NCBI GenBank assembly: GCA_028023455.1
Contig: JAQFVV010006197.1
Coordinates: 19,405,254 to 19,469,253 of the forward strand
DNA length: 64,000 nucleotides
Reading direction: 5' to 3'
Origin: Epiperipatus broadwayi
Taxonomy: Eukaryota > Onychophora > Udeonychophora > Euonychophora > Peripatidae
Shown in pieces: positions 1 to 14,159 of this stretch. Position numbers and translations under genes: made by a program. How positions within the stretch are numbered: the stretch's first letter is position 1; each line of letters begins with the position of its first letter. The notes beneath the pieces were generated by a model. It searched no databases and was not told where the DNA came from. It saw only the letters and a program-made list of their open reading frames with translations.

Positions 1-2
1 GT

Positions 3-120
3 TATAACTCTTTTTAAATTGACATAAAGTATTGTTTATTTGTTCCATATAACCAACATCAAGAAATTCCTTGGTAAATATCTCAATATTTTTCAGTTTA
101 TCAATTTAAAAAGAGTTATA
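3..120. repeat. 20-bp perfect inverted repeat, hairpin at window edge
   Basis: Positions 3-22 (TATAACTCTTTTTAAATTGA) are the exact reverse complement of 101-120, separated by 78 bases of AT-rich spacer. It could be a small hairpin-type miniature element, but I see no target duplication, and the left flank is almost absent because the window starts here. Confidence 0.7.
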
Positions 121-3100
121 GTGGTTTAAAGAAAATGAAGATTGATGGTAAACAATGGAGATCTATTCCATTTATTTTCAAATCCACAAGTGAAATATTT
201 TAAGGATATATATAAGAATGTGTTAATGTTTTATTCTATGTTCCAAACAATCTTAATAAATTAGTGAATAATTCTAAGAATGTCATACCTATCAAGCAGA
301 AAAGTAATAGTGTATAGCAAATTTTTGTGAGTGTATGTTATTATAAATAGGTGAATGGAGGTGTAGTATTGAAAAGAGATCAAAGGAGCATGAATAGTTA
401 TATAAGTGTGTAAAAAGTAAGAATAATGGTAATTTAATGACTACTTCAATTTCCTTTGATCATGAAAAAACATGTAAATATAAATTTGATATTGAAAGTG
501 TAAAAATTCTTCATGAAGAGAGAAACCATAATAAAAGAAAAATTAAGAAGACAATTTTTATAAATAGGAATAAAATGCATTTAATAAATAGACAAGCTGC
601 TAACATTAAAATAGGGAATTCATGGGATTTGTATTGATGATGTTTGCTTCTGCTTTGTTTTTTGAATTTAATGGCAGTTGAGGCAGGTTTAAGAAATTAA
701 CTAAAAGTACTTCTGCAGATTGAAAGACTGTTTATAATAGTTTATTACCATTATATTTATTATTTTTATTATGTTTACAATTTTGTTCTAATTAATGAAC
801 ATTTTATTTATATTCCATATATACACACATTTTCTATACACAATCTACAAATCAAATCACAAATTTGAAAATTTATTTAATTGTTGCCCAGTGTCTTTAT
901 TCAAATTTTAAAAAAGATAACACTTTTTTATATTATCTTAAAATGTCTCACTCTTGAAAAATCGATGTATTCCTATATACATATATATCTTCTTATCTTT
1001 CATATCTGCTTATTCAATTCTCTTCCTTTTATTAAAAAATAATATTTTTCTGTTTGGGCTTTTTTTACTGCAGCAGTCAACAACTTCCATAATACATTTA
1101 TTGACTTTTTATTCAGATAAATTACACAAAATTGTTGCCCAACAATTTATTTAGCACATCATACTATCCTTCATATCTATATTGTTTTTATATAATCAAA
1201 TTCAAAACTTGTTTTAGCTAATTTGTTAATATTCATAAAATTCAATCTATTAAATATTTACCTTTTTCCACTTTTTCTGTAAAAACTTAATTATCCCACC
1301 TTTCCTTGAAATATTTTATTTGCCATTCCATATATCTATATTCAAAAATGTCTCTTTTTTAAAAACTCTTTTTAAAAATATTTAATGTCTATTTGCAAAC
1401 AAAAACTGCATCATTGCTGTATGTTAAACTTTATGCAACTCATTTAAATATTTCTCATTACATCATACTTCAACTACATTGCTCTCTTGAGATCTCCATC
1501 ATTTCCACATCATGTCTAAGTTTTAATAGATGTTCATATATATGAGCTTATATTTTTCAGTTCTTTATTTTATATCAATTACCGATTTCAGTTTCATTAT
1601 TCTCACAATAATATTTTTATGAATTTATTTAATATTTAATTCAATGGTATTTGTATCATTAATATTTTTTTTTTTGTAATAATTACACTTTTACTTGATA
1701 TTTCCTTATGATGAAAACTTTATTTTGTGTTTATTAAATTGAATTTTCATCAATAAAAATATATATTTGGCTATTATTAACTGCAAATTTTCATTTTTGA
1801 AAAAATGAAAGCCACCTAGAAGATGTGTTTACCTTTATCATATCCATTGATTTCCCATAGATTAGAGTGATAAATTGTTGTCAAATGCAAATTAAATGTA
1901 AGCTGATAAGAAAGGAATTATTTGGGAAATAAGTGTTAAGTGTTCATTGTTTATAATGTTTTATAAACAGATACATTTTAAATCAGACATGGAAAAAGTT
2001 AATTTCAATATAATGAATCACTTTCCTCCTCTTCAGGACATTGTGTTTTTTTTTAAATAAAAATAAATGAAGAGGGAATGACAGCAATGAGCAATGGTAA
2101 TCAATTCATTCCTACCCAGAAACTTATGAGCGCATCATGTCTAACATAATTGCATAAATAATACCATAAATGTAGTTGTTAAAGGTATATCACTTTATAT
2201 AAATGTAGAGTAAAAAGTTGAGCCAGATTTAAAAAAGAGAGGGAAAGAAAAGCTGCCTAGATACTAGCAAGATTTCTTAACCTTAGGATTGTGTTTGGAA
2301 AAATAAAATTATATAGCAAAGTGTAACATCAAATTATTATTTTTTTTAAAAAAAAATCTACAATTCTTCAATTAACTTTATGTGCAATGCTAATTTATGT
2401 AAATAAATTATTTCAAAAATTACTTTATTATTTGCAGAAATAAAAACACCAATAACAGCAACCAAATAGGACTGATAAAATATTTAATCAAAGGGAGTAT
2501 GTAAATGTCATCAAATGAATTTCATTTATTGACAGTTGGAATTAATACATTTTATATAGATTAATATAATTTTTTTTAAAATTAGAAATTAACAAATTTT
2601 AAGGGAGACCAAATAAATTTCAAATCTAAAATGACTTATTTTTTCACTTCTCTCTTTCTTTAACATTTTCTTACATTCTTTCTATCTTTAAAATTTTATA
2701 TTAGCAAGATAAAATGATCGTTTTCACACTTAAAAAAAAAATCTTTGGTTATGGAAATCTTAATTAAGAGCAATATGAAGAAAAGCTAAATCAATTACTA
2801 CTGGCCATTGGCCAAAAGTAAATGGCTAACACTGGAATAAAAGTCTCTTCTCAATAATCAAATAATAATAAAACTCATTAGAAAAGCACTTCTTTTTAAA
2901 AGTTCTATTAAGTATTACATTAGAATGTATGTTTTTGTATATACTTAGAATGATGGAATAGTAGAGTTAAAAAAAATTATAAAAAATATGTGTTATACAT
3001 ATTGTACATTTAAGAAGTACAAAAGATGACTGACAAATAAGAATTTTCTTTACATTATTATTGTTATTTTTAAATATGTAATGATTTTAAATTAACTGGA

Positions 3101-3495
3101 TCCTTGCCAAAATAGCACTTGCTAAGTAAATATTTCTTCTAAATAAATTTAAACAAAGCTAAATGAATGATGTGACCTTGAACTTATTTATGTATCTATA
3201 TTTATTCACTATATAAATAAATTTTATAATCATAAAAACATTATTGCTTCACATATTATATTTCTGTTGATGGGAAGTGGTGTTTGAGATCAAATGTCTT
3301 CATGATGCAGAGTGCTGTAGCAAATGGAAAATTATTTATTTTCTTGTAACTTTTTTAGCTTTTTAAAAAATATTTTGGCATGAGAAAGAAAAACTTTCTT
3401 TTTAAAAAAAATTTCATTGACTAAAAATAAAAGATAAAGATATAAAACCACCAAAACATCACGATTTCAAATACGTACACATGCTATTAATAAGA
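121..3495. other. AT-rich non-coding stretch, no gene recognised
   Basis: Only short reading frames occur, the longest about 66 codons at 437-637 and 954-1154, with lysine, asparagine, isoleucine and phenylalanine-rich products expected from random AT-rich DNA. A T8-A9 self-complementary run lies near 2340-2357. Nothing else was identified. Confidence 0.6.
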
Positions 3496-3709
3496 GTACC
3501 AAACTTCATATAGTAGTGCCACCAAGTGCAAACCCTCATAATCAATGGATGCAGGAAAGCTTGTGCATAAAATCCATATCTAGTGCCTATTGATCCAACA
3601 TCTCCAGAAAAGTTTCTAGCTTATGGATTTCATTAATGAGGTGTCTTGGATTTGAGAACACTGCACCTAGATCTTAGGACTTAATACAACCCTCCAGCAG
3701 CCACCTTTT
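3496..3709 (-). repeat. Relic of the 456-nt hammerhead-bearing repeat family
   Basis: This segment aligns along its length with 48381-48590 in the same orientation, sharing blocks such as AATCAATGGATGC, TTGTGCATAAAATCC and ACTGCACCTAGATCTTAGGA. On the minus strand the hammerhead is still recognisable: outer stem I ATCCAA/TTGGAT and the GAAAC box remain. The core CTGATGA has decayed to TTAATGA and the pairing around it is disturbed, so it should be inactive. Being clearly more diverged than the 48-49 kb copies, it is probably an older insertion. No target duplication was found. Confidence 0.75.
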
Positions 3710-4346
3710 CTACATTATACAATTTTCATTGATCCCTAACTATTATCATCTGATTGTGATTTATCTAAAATAAAAGAAAAATTTCCACATATTTAAAAAC
3801 ATTTCAACACACACACACATATACTTGTATGTTAGAAATATGGAAACATTTTTATAGCAGTTTTGAAAAACAGACCTATAAAAATTAGTTGTGAAAAGAG
3901 ATTAAACTATTAAAAAGAGAAGTGCCATAAACATCACTAGCATTTGATTTAAATGTTGTAGCATAATTTTCATTTTTATGCAAAATGTCTTCTTACTGCA
4001 GTATAATTTAAACTAAATCTTGAAATTCCTTTCTTTATAAATGGGCATGAGATGATAAATAACAAAATTATGTTGCAAGAGCAATAAAACCATTGTAACA
4101 ATATAGCAATCCATTTTAAATGATGCTTTTGATGCATCATATAGTCTCAAAAAAATAATAAACATGTTTAATAAATTTAAAATCACAAATTTTTAATATT
4201 TAGATGTTAATATTTAAGTTTTCTCCATCTGATGTCAAACTGATGTAATTAGATGATAGTATACTGTGTAATTAAATAGAGTGTTATCATCAAGCAAAAA
4301 GATTTAATTGTTATTAGAGAAACTGATTAGTCAGTATGATTAGATA
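3710..4346. other. AT-rich spacer, nothing recognised
   Basis: Contains a short CA/TA-rich run near 3810-3830 and no supported gene or repeat. Confidence 0.5.
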
Positions 4347-5387
4347 CACCTGGGTGTCGCTTTATGTGGATTATTTTAATGCTATTTTGAAGTTATGCGA
4401 TTCATGTTTCTACTTAATATCTTTCATATTTCACTAAATTTATTAGATATCAAGAAATTTAAAATATTAATAACTTATTTTGACTTGAAACCCCCTTTTT
4501 TTTTTTCAAAAGTATTATGTTATATTAGCAGTTAACGTGAATATGGCCTGAAGCTGTATTTAGGAATTTTAGCTTCTATGTAAATAACCTACTTATACTA
4601 ATGAATAAATAATAATAATAGATTTATACTTACATATAAAAATATTGCAATAAATATTCAAAAATTTTAAACTTTTAAAATGTATTTTTTTTAAGTATAA
4701 CAGAAATAAATAATATAGATTTTTAAAATAAATAACAAAGATTTTATTGATTTTATAAACTAAAAATAATATTTCTAATGATAATGTATAATCTTTTTGT
4801 TTTGATTGCGATCTCATTTTTTTAATATGGAAACAAAATGTGAACATTTAAAATTTATTTCAGTAGTAAAAATCAGTTGTCAACAGAAAACCATTAACAC
4901 AGCACAAGACTGAAATTGGCATTAGTTGTGTAAATGGGATGGAGCAGAATATGGGAAAACTTAGAGTGGAGAATGAAAAATAAAGTGGCTAACAAGTTTC
5001 TCTGGGCATAATTGCTGAGAGATTCATGGCTTCGTTCAAGGAGAACCTACATCACATCACATCAATAAATCTGATTGCTTACCAGTTTACAAACGAACTG
5101 CATATTGTGAATAATATTGTAGTTAATAAAAAAAAGTAAAAAAAGTTTGTCTTGTATTAACTTTTTTCAAATATTTGATATTTTTTTATTAGTCATACTT
5201 TATTTCCTTATTTTTTTAATGCGAATTTTAAAGTAATTTTTCCTTGTTGCTTTGCTTTTATGCGAATTCTGAAAATTACAGACCCTATCCCCCATTTTTC
5301 AAACTAAGTTAAGTCTATTTTTGTGCAATTTTTTTTAATGCCGGTTTTCTGTGGAACCTATCTACTGTATAAAACGAGACTCTCTAT
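4347..5387 (+). mobile_element. Tigger/pogo-like non-autonomous DNA element, decayed copy
   Basis: The left end CACCTGGGTGTCGCTTTATG, preceded by TA, matches the left end of the copy at 24745 (CACCTGGGTCTCATTTTATG), as does the following GATTTTGAAGTTATGCGATTCATG. The right part (about 5040-5387) matches 25650-26046, including CAAGGAGAACCTAC, GTTTGTCTTGTAT and GGAACCTATCTACTGTATAAAACGAGAC taken in pieces. The right terminus has mutated (GAGACTCTCTATA against GAGACCCAGGTGTA), so the exact end is uncertain by a few bases. Insertion at TA and the TIR with GGTTCCTCAGAAAACACG-like subterminal sequence resemble Tigger-type elements. No intact transposase frame is present. Confidence 0.75.
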
Positions 5388-8300
5388 ATTTTTAAAATTT
5401 TTTAGGTATTTTTATTATTATTTTGGATTTTTTTTTTCATTCAATTTTTTTACCTCTGATCATGAGTATAATTTTAAACAATAGAAACTTTCAATTCATA
5501 AAAAAAATCTTTTTTTAAAAAACAGAAAAAGAAATGAATCCATTTCACTAATGTTTTTCCCACCTGCAAAAGATAATGTAATCTGCAATAATTCACAATG
5601 CATTTTTTTTTACTATTATATACTTACTTTTTGTCTAAAGTTTTTAGAATTCATGCTCATATCTATTAGAATATATGTAGTTTTATATGAAACATTTAAA
5701 TTGATATTAGTAACATCTTACAATTAAATGAACCATTATGTATTGTTATTTCATACATCAACCTTAAGCAATAATATCAGTTCTTTATGAAATTAAAGCA
5801 CTAAAAATCTATTTTAAAGTGCTGTAATCATGTACTTAGTAGAGACTATTATTCTTTAAAAATTAGATTAATAAAAAAATATATACACTCATTTATCATG
5901 CAAGAGAGAAAAACTAATTTAACTTTAATTTCACTTGTAGATATACTATTATTAATAAAACTAGAGACAAATTAATAAAATATCTTTGCTGAAGTCAAGT
6001 AAAGCAAACATATTAGATTACATTTTGTTGGACTATAACATTTTAATTTTTAGATGTTATGAAGTTATATATAGATTAAAGTTATATGCGCTAATATGCA
6101 TTTGTAAGAAAAGATCTCAATTGAATGAATATAACTATAAAATCGAAGCTAAGCACTTTTAAGAGTGTTAAATGTCCGTATAAACATATATATATATATG
6201 AAATAGAACAAAATTGCAAATATGTGACTAGCAGAAATTCAAATATAAAATATCACTAACCCCAACATTAATTTCAGCAGACTTGAATTTGGTGATATTA
6301 ATAATAATGATACAGTAATATTTGTATTTTATTATTGCTATTATAATTTTAGTATATTTACAAACACTATAGAATAGAAAAAGAAATGATACCAATTTAG
6401 TAAGGGTTCTATGCCACTTTGAATATCAGGGGAAGCCCCCAAACCACTGTGCCTTTGCTATTAATTATGGTGTAGAATTATCTGACAACCTTTATCACAT
6501 GGTTGTGTTAATGGTAATTTTTGGGACTCCCTTGGCGTTCAAAATGAGGTAGAGCCTTTACGAAATAGGTACACATACAGCATAAATAAAATGATCACGT
6601 GCCACACAAAATAATCAATTAATATCAGAAAATCTAGATTTTTTTTTTTTTTTGAATAACAAAACCAAACAAAAGAAGTGGATCATGTGGAAAACTGAAT
6701 AATGTAGAGAATTAGAAAATATATATTATATGAATCTGTAAAAGTTAGCAAATAAGAAACACGGAAACAGTGAAGCGTTATAAATATAATACAGGAAGTG
6801 AAATAATTATTAAGAAAATAATATGGATTGGTATTTTTGGCAATTGATTTAATGATGGTATAATAAATCTGTTGAAGATATTTATTTAATAATAATGCAG
6901 CGCAAAACGTTTCGAGTCTCAACCTCTAAAATATATATAATTGTTAATTGTTTGTTATTGGAAAAAATAATATATAAAATCGAATATTCTAAAATTGAAA
7001 AATAAGAGTGATGGATTTTAATCAAGATTTAGCTTTTTTTTTTTTAAAAAAAAACGAAATCAATAGATATTTATTCTTTACCTTAAATTTGAAGACGAAC
7101 AATGCAATATTTTTTTTAATGTGCTGATGTATATATATAAATCGTAAAATGATACGCTTGCGACCTACTAAGCAATTTATTAAAAAAAAGTACGTCTAAA
7201 AATAGCATTTAAAGCAATAATAGACAAAAAAAATATTATTGGTTATTATTTATGAGAATAGAAGATTTAGCAGCAACAATACTACATCAGCAGGATTTTT
7301 TTTACGACTAGTTAAAATCTAGAAAATGAGAGAAAGAAAAAATAAAACAAAAACTATTAATCTAACTGATTCCCAATGGCAAATGCTATTTTGCATTTAG
7401 AAATATTTTTAAAAATTATTTACTTTTTTTTTTTTTAAAAAGTTAATACTGAAAACTAAGACCTTTAAGTGACAGAATAATAAATTGCTTAGCTTTCAGA
7501 TAACAATTTTACAACTACGACAATTCAGAAACAGAGTGATGAAATTTAAACAGAAATCTGAGGAGACTGAATCAATTTAGAGTTCTGTTTGGTCACACGA
7601 CACTAACCTATTAAAAAACAAGACCAAATAAAATATGGTTTTAAAGATTAATGAAAAAGATCAGACAAATGAAATAATGTAAGTTAAGAAAATAACAATT
7701 ATTGAATTTCATATGGGACAGAATGATCAAATAAAACATTGAGTGATTGCGTGTATGGATAAAATCTTTTATCACAAAAACGCGTTTAAAGCTATTTGAC
7801 TTTTCATCAGGTTCTTTATCACAGTTTTTTTTTTTTTAAATTAACATAAAAGACTAGAAATAAATAAAATTTCATATGTAAGCCCAAATAAAAGCTATTC
7901 TTATGGTATGAGAAAATGGAAAATTAGACTTACACCAAATATTTAATCAAAATTTCCAAAAAAAAAAAAAAAAAAATCATCCAGGTTTTTTTTGTTTCTC
8001 TGATGTCTCATAATATTTCAATTTTGTGACTTTTTAATGAAATAAAACTATTGCTAACAATAGATGAACACTTTTTCACTAATGTTTAATATCTTTTTGC
8101 AATTACCTGAGTTTAAATAAAAGATATTTAATTTAACGTTGATTCAGTTGCTTTCCTAACAATCACATAAAAATGATCAAATATTTTTCATGTGTGTAAC
8201 TATTAATATATAAAAATGAAAATCTTGTTGCTATGCCCCCTGTACAATGATATTTATATAAGCTATTGTTCTAAACATTAAGATTTAGAATATATCGTGT

Positions 8301-10793
8301 AAAAAATTGGCAAATATAGAAACTGCAATCTGCAATGAATCACTTGTACCATTATAGCATTCTTTTATATCTATTATGAAATCTAACTGAGCAAAGGAGC
8401 TTAATATGCATACTAAAATTTACCTATAATAGAACAATTATTAGATTTTAGTAAGAACCAAAAATGAATCGGTAAATAAAAAAGCAATTACCATAACTAT
8501 TATATAAATATTTTTTAAAAAGGCAATAAGATGAAAATCAGGTAAACCTGGTAGTTTTTTCATATATATATAATATTTATCCCATATCCTCTTACATTTA
8601 GTTCCAAGTTTTTGAATGAACTAGGAGTAATAGCAAACGCAATATATATGTTTACGCATATTATTACATAAAGAAAAACACAGGCAGACATATATATATT
8701 TACATATGTACCACACTGTAGTTCACAAATTAATATTCATTCTTATAACACCTAGTTAACATCAGCATAATATATTTCTTTTACTACTAAATCGTTTTCA
8801 TTTTATCATATACAGAAAATGCACTTCACAGCTTCTGTTATGCTTGGTAAAATTGCTATCACTATTAACTCTGCGCTCTGGGTAAAACAAGTTCTCATTC
8901 AATAGCAGCAACATTATACTAAAAACTATACTTTCACTTGAAGGTTATTGAGTGCTTTAAATGAGGAAATAGCCGGCTAAAATATAGATAATGATGTTGA
9001 TCACAAATTGCGAGTTACTGAAATAAAGAAGTATTGTATTTATTCATGTATGATAAATGTTTCATAGGTAAAAATAAATTTAAGCATATACATTTGCAAT
9101 AACATATTAGGATAACTAATGACACAGCCTATCCTTCCCCCTCTTTTTTTACTTGTAATCTATTTCCTCTTTTGGTTTATATCTCTACAATATTTTATCC
9201 AGGACAGTGTCTGTGGTAAGATTTCTCAAAATATGCACAAAGTTAATAATAATATTTCTACAAAATCAATAAAGTACAACAACAATAGGAATAGTTAATT
9301 CTTAAGTGTCTAATATAATAATACATAGGGATTCAAAGCACAAGTGTAATATAACATACACAGATATTCACCCCAAATTTTTTTTTGGGGGAGGGGGCTG
9401 TTATTTTCTGTTAATCCTTTAAATATATAAAATGATTATGTCTTCTCAACTTAACATAATATAATGACAAAATAAAAACAGCACAAGTGTTAAATAAAGA
9501 GTTTCCTATGCTTATGATATACAAAAAAAAAAAAAAATCTGTGCTGTTCAAGTAAGGACAACATTTTCCAATAAAGTGGCAAACTTTCAACTATCTCAGT
9601 TTTATAGTTACAAACATGCCTTCTTTTTTTTTTGTTTGATTGAAAAAAAAAATTAGTAAACGTTCAATAAAAAGTTATCAAATAACCACAAGTTGATAAT
9701 TAAGATATTTTATCAAGTCTGTGTTCTGAACATTATCATAAATGAATCTAAGACTTGTACAATACACTCAAACATTAAAAAAACTTAAATAGTTCCTATG
9801 TATGACTGATAAATTATAAAAATCTAATGGCAGAACAAAATAATTAATACAAAAAGTACTTCATCATGTTATCATTCTACTCCTCCTGATTACAATTCCC
9901 CAATAAAAAACTAAAATGTTTGGAAAAGTGACGAGAAATAACAGTTCTATTACTAAAAAAATAGATCAAGATTAAGGTAGTGAAAACAAAATCAGAGCTA
10001 AAATAGAAGGACATAGATCTCCAAAAAACGTTTGTATTATTACTACTAATTGGGAAAATAGTTTGAAAAATACATTGCATGGAGGCTATTTTTATATTAA
10101 AATATAATATTTTAAAAGCACTTTTTTTAAAAAACAAAAACAAAAAACAAAACAAACAAATTACACGATAAAAGATGCAAACTCATAAGAAACATGATTA
10201 GTTATTTTTTGAAGTATAATTGATAATATGATTTAAATATAAAACACAGCTGTAAAAAAAAAGGCACTTAACAAGTAGTGACTATCCGTGATGACAGGAA
10301 AGCCATTATATATATTATTTTAAAAGTACTTGTTAGAAAAAAAGATACAACCACATTTAAAATAATAAAGCCGATATTTTATGCAGCAATTTTATAACTA
10401 TAATATTTTATAATAATAATGATATTTAAAGCAAAAATCTTAAAAGATTAAATCAATTTTGAGCTGTATGTAATTACACAATTCTTATGCTTTATGCAGT
10501 TTAGCCAAAAATGGAGTAGTGGACTTAAGAACTAAAAATTATAACGTGATTTTCAATTGATGAAAGAAAAAAAAAAACTCTGGTTGCCATTAAAGCACTA
10601 AAATATCATCTGTTCTTCTAAAACAACTAAATGATAATTATTATTGAATACTGTAATCTTTACAGAATCCTGAGATTAAATGGATCATAAAGGGATATCA
10701 TTCACTGAAATTACTACAGTAATATTTTTATGAATTTTGAAAATAATTTGTAATAACTGAATGTTAGTAGTTTGTTAAAGTTAATTTTAACTA
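5388..10793. other. AT-rich non-coding stretch
   Basis: No gene or named repeat was recognised. There are many A and T homopolymer runs (for example near 6639-6653, 7033-7051, 7426-7440 and 7960-7977). A patch at about 6410-6545 is less AT-rich than its surroundings, holding AGGGGAAGCCCCC-like sequence and a short inverted repeat ACAACC/GGTTGT around 6486-6508, but matches nothing I know. Frames at 6683-6922 and 9877-10155 on the minus strand look like chance. Confidence 0.5.
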
Positions 10794-11479
10794 CACCTGG
10801 GTCTCGTTTTACGCGATAGATAGGTTCCTCAGAAAACACACGCAAACGAAATCGCGCAAAAATAGACGTAATTTACATTGAAAAAGGGGGGATGCAGTCT
10901 GTGATTTTTCAAAATTTGCGTAAAAGCAAAGCACCAACGTAAAATTACTTTAAAATTCGTGCAAAAAAAAAAAAAAAAAAAGGAAATAAAATATGACTAA
11001 TAAAAAATTTCAAATTTGAAAAAAATTGATACAAGACAAACTTTTTTTAATTATAATATTTAATTTTATTCAAAATAATATATTTTTATGCATAATTTAC
11101 AATACAGTAATTTACATTTTTTTATATATATTTTAATTATTATGATTTTCTGGTGACAACATAATTAGTAATTAATCTTTGAGATGATGATTTTATTAAT
11201 TGTTTAAAAAGCTCATGATATCCAGACATACAAACATTTAGCTCTCATGGAATTTAAGAGCACGTTAATGATTAGTGTCATTCATAAGAAAATAATAATT
11301 GATTACGTTCTTTTTTAAAAAGCAAAAACAGAATGTGATTTAAAATGCAAAATTAACACTCACTATGTTTGAACAAATTTACATTATATTCTTGTAAAAT
11401 TTAATATGTGTATACATAAAATGTGGAAATCATGATTTTAATTTCATTATTGCATAAAATCTTACTATTATAAAGCACT

Positions 11480-11599
11480 ACATTCAAATATCAGCCTTTC
11501 ACGCTAATTGTGCATATGCTTTGCGAGTGTTAATAAGCGTGAAAGGCTGATATTTGAATGTAATACAATTGTTTACATACACTATATAAAATAAATGCT
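11480..11599. mobile_element. 120-bp nested insertion with 14-bp target duplication
   Basis: The insertion is bounded by TATTATAAAGCACT at 11466-11479 and again at 11600-11613. The homologous site in the Tigger-like copy at 24745 holds one uninterrupted AGTGCTTTATAATA (reverse complement), so it is a natural empty site. The insert starts with a hairpin whose 26-27-base arms (around ATTCAAATATCAGCCTTTCA) flank a loop with TTGTGCATATGCTTTGCGAG, then a tail ending ATAAAATAAATGCT. Arms, loop and tail all match the repeated unit of the fold-back element at 17721-19059, so both belong to one family. Confidence 0.85.
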
Positions 11600-11639
11600 T
11601 ATTATAAAGCACTGAAAATATTGAAATTACTAAGATGAA

Positions 11640-11745
11640 AGTCGAATTTCAATAATGTGCTATTACTTTCAACATAACGTAAGTGCGCAAAATTTATTAT
11701 TTAAAGTAATAGCGCATTATCGGAAATCGACTTCCGGTAAAACAC
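11640..11745. repeat. Internal hairpin conserved between Tigger-like copies
   Basis: Inverted arms around TAATGTGCTATTACTTTCAA and TTTAAAGTAATAGCGCATTA sit just inside the right TIR. The same structure occurs inside the left end of the copy at 24745 (about 24857-24960). Because both copies share it, it belonged to the ancestral element rather than being a separate later insertion here. Confidence 0.7.
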
Positions 11746-11835
11746 GAATCGCATAACTTCAAAATCGTGTTAAATAAGTCCGTGTAAAAAGAGACCCAGG
11801 TGTACTATGATCTCCAGGCGCCATATTGAATTTTT

Positions 11836-14150
11836 TTAAAAACTGACCTGAAATACAATTTTCACAATAGCTTCAGTTTTAATAATGTTAGAGCAAAAAC
11901 CTTCACATTGATAGTGTAACAGTAAGAATTGTCCCTCCACGCAACAAAATCTAGAACATAGGCAAAATACACTAAAGCCGATCGAATCCAGATGCTGTGA
12001 TCCAGAATCCAACCAACATTCAACTCTTTCACCTTTGCTCAATGATTTACTACCCTATGGATGACATTCCTCAATGTACATAGACAATCAATTCACTCTT
12101 GGTCCAGCAGTCACTCCTAGTAAAATAAGAGACTCATAATTTAACTAATTTATCACTGATTTGATAAGATATATACACATAGGGCTAAGTAATTAATTAT
12201 AGAACTTAACAGGATGATCTACATATATATGAAATAGTGTATGTGTAATTAAATATAGAGTTGGACAAAATGAATTCACGGACAATAAAATATGCAAATG
12301 AGTTATAATTTTAAATATTATTACTTTAATAAAACAATAGCAAACAATAAATTAAAACATACCAAATTATATGGTGGGAACATGAGATATAATGCTCGCA
12401 GGCGTTAAATAACTGCTGAGATTCATGTTATATATTTCATTATAAGCGTTTAACAATGCGTAGTGCGGTATTGGAATTTCATGCCTATATTAATTAATAT
12501 GCCAAATTCCTAGCTCTTTTGTAGTCTACTAGATCAGGTGGAACTTTATAGCCAAAGTTATATAACTAACTATCATAACGCTCCTATAGTGTCTATTTAA
12601 TACAAAGTTAATTCGAGCATGTAATTAGGCTCAGAGATATGCAGGTTAGCGTGTTAACCTAGATTAGAATGTATACTAATGCTAGATAAGCGTTTAACAT
12701 AAAAGGGAGAGAAAACTGATTTATGATAGGTTTACCTATATCTCCTATGGCACATATTAAAATATTAATTAAGCAAAAAGGTGCGAATGAGTCATTATTC
12801 ACGGGCTTCAGTCTCCAAAGACCCGGTTTGCCCTAAGACCACTCAACTTGCTACGAATAAGAACATTAGTTCAGGTAGTCGGATAAGCATTATGAATCAT
12901 CTAGGTCCTTGTGCCCAAGTTCTAAAAGTGTGCTTGAACCTGAACTAAAGTGGATGAGAGTGACCTCCACCAGCACGTCATCGAAAATCATGCAGCAAGC
13001 TGATAAGTGTACATTGCGTACTTTGTAAAGACACATCCGCAATTTATACATATATATAACGCAATCGCATAACATTACATTATCATGCCTTAACATTAGA
13101 TAGCATATATTTGCATATCTATATAATCCAGTTCTCAAATTTAGTATTTTAAATATACTATTAAGGGACTAAATTAATTAGTAACCTAGTTTAATATTAT
13201 GACCTGTGTCTCAATATAAATAAATCTAAGGAGGATAAAGCATATTTGCAGGGTAATTACGAATAAAATATTAAAATATGCTTTGAGAATATTTCTGTGG
13301 CTAGTTCCAGTGCTATACGAATTATATATATAAATAGTTATAATTCATAACTAAAATTAAGCAAACTACATAAAATAGCTAGATAACTGATTATTATAAT
13401 ATTGATACCCAAAACTTAATCAGTAACATAATATGATCTCAAAACAGCGAGTGAGAATGAAGAATAATAATTCAATTGATTAATATTAAATTATAGTGAA
13501 GATTTGAAATTATCTTCGCAAATCAATAAGCTAGAATGATATTTAGAACTACTTGTGGCTTCGAGTCATTTGGCATATTAAATACACATATTATATTAAA
13601 ATGATAAAATCATAACATAAATTGAATAGATTTAAAAATAGGCATAAAAAGACCGCAGAAAATTATACATTTAAAATAGATTATATTAGAAGTTTTACAA
13701 TTTAAAAGAGAATTTGATTTTATATTATAAAAGAGAATTTAAATTTTATAATCAGGCAAGACTTAGCATTTAACAATCTTTTTTGTAGATTTTAGTAAAG
13801 GTATTTGATGAAAGCAGATTTAGTGAATAGCTAGCTTTTAAAAAATAGAGAAACGAAAGTCACAGTTTATGGACAAGAGCTCTGAGAAAAATTTACTGTT
13901 TAGTTGTTTCCATTGCAGCTGGTTTTGAAGCACTTGGGACGATAATTAATAAGTTGACATTTGATGATGATGCACAGTTAACAGAGATTTTCCATGGGCT
14001 ACTTTTGGCTGGTGATGGCATTAGGTTTCATTGGACCGAAGCTCTCCATTCTCCACGAGGAGAGGCGGTGAATTACGGCCTCTACTCGAACATTTTAAGG
14101 TGAAACCGGCGTGGATTCGGCCTACAGTTCACTTAATATATATATGATTG
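11836..14150 (-). mobile_element. Old decayed element of unknown class, inverted counterpart of 50-52 kb
   Basis: The stretch is visibly less AT-rich than its flanks. Read on the minus strand, about 12900-13140 aligns with 50905-51115: shared landmarks include GCTGCATGA followed by TT-TC, a GGGAGCACCCATTATGCC / GGAGGTCACTCTCATCC pair, and ACTGGATTATATAGATAT against AATGGGTTTATAAGAATAT, in the same order. Stops interrupt the frame in this copy. The right part (13985-14120) holds a GC-rich patch with GGAGAGGCGGTGAATTACGG. An LTR retroelement is possible, but I recognise no diagnostic domain. Borders are guesses. Confidence 0.4.
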
Positions 14151-14159
14151 ATCTCCTTG

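Larger units (their letters stand above)
10794..11802 (-). mobile_element. Tigger/pogo-like non-autonomous DNA element, copy with intact TIRs
   Basis: Left terminus CACCTGGGTCTCGTTTTACG and right terminus ending GAGACCCAGGTG form terminal inverted repeats, and both ends are flanked by TA (10792-10793 and 11803-11804), the target duplication of the Tc1/mariner/pogo group. The subterminal GATAGGTTCCTCAGAAAACA and the alternation of GCG/CGC near the ends resemble Tigger elements. It is inverted relative to the copies at 4347 and 24745. No transposase frame survives, so it is non-autonomous or heavily deleted. It contains the 120-bp insertion at 11480-11599 and the internal hairpin at about 11640-11745. 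Confidence 0.88.
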
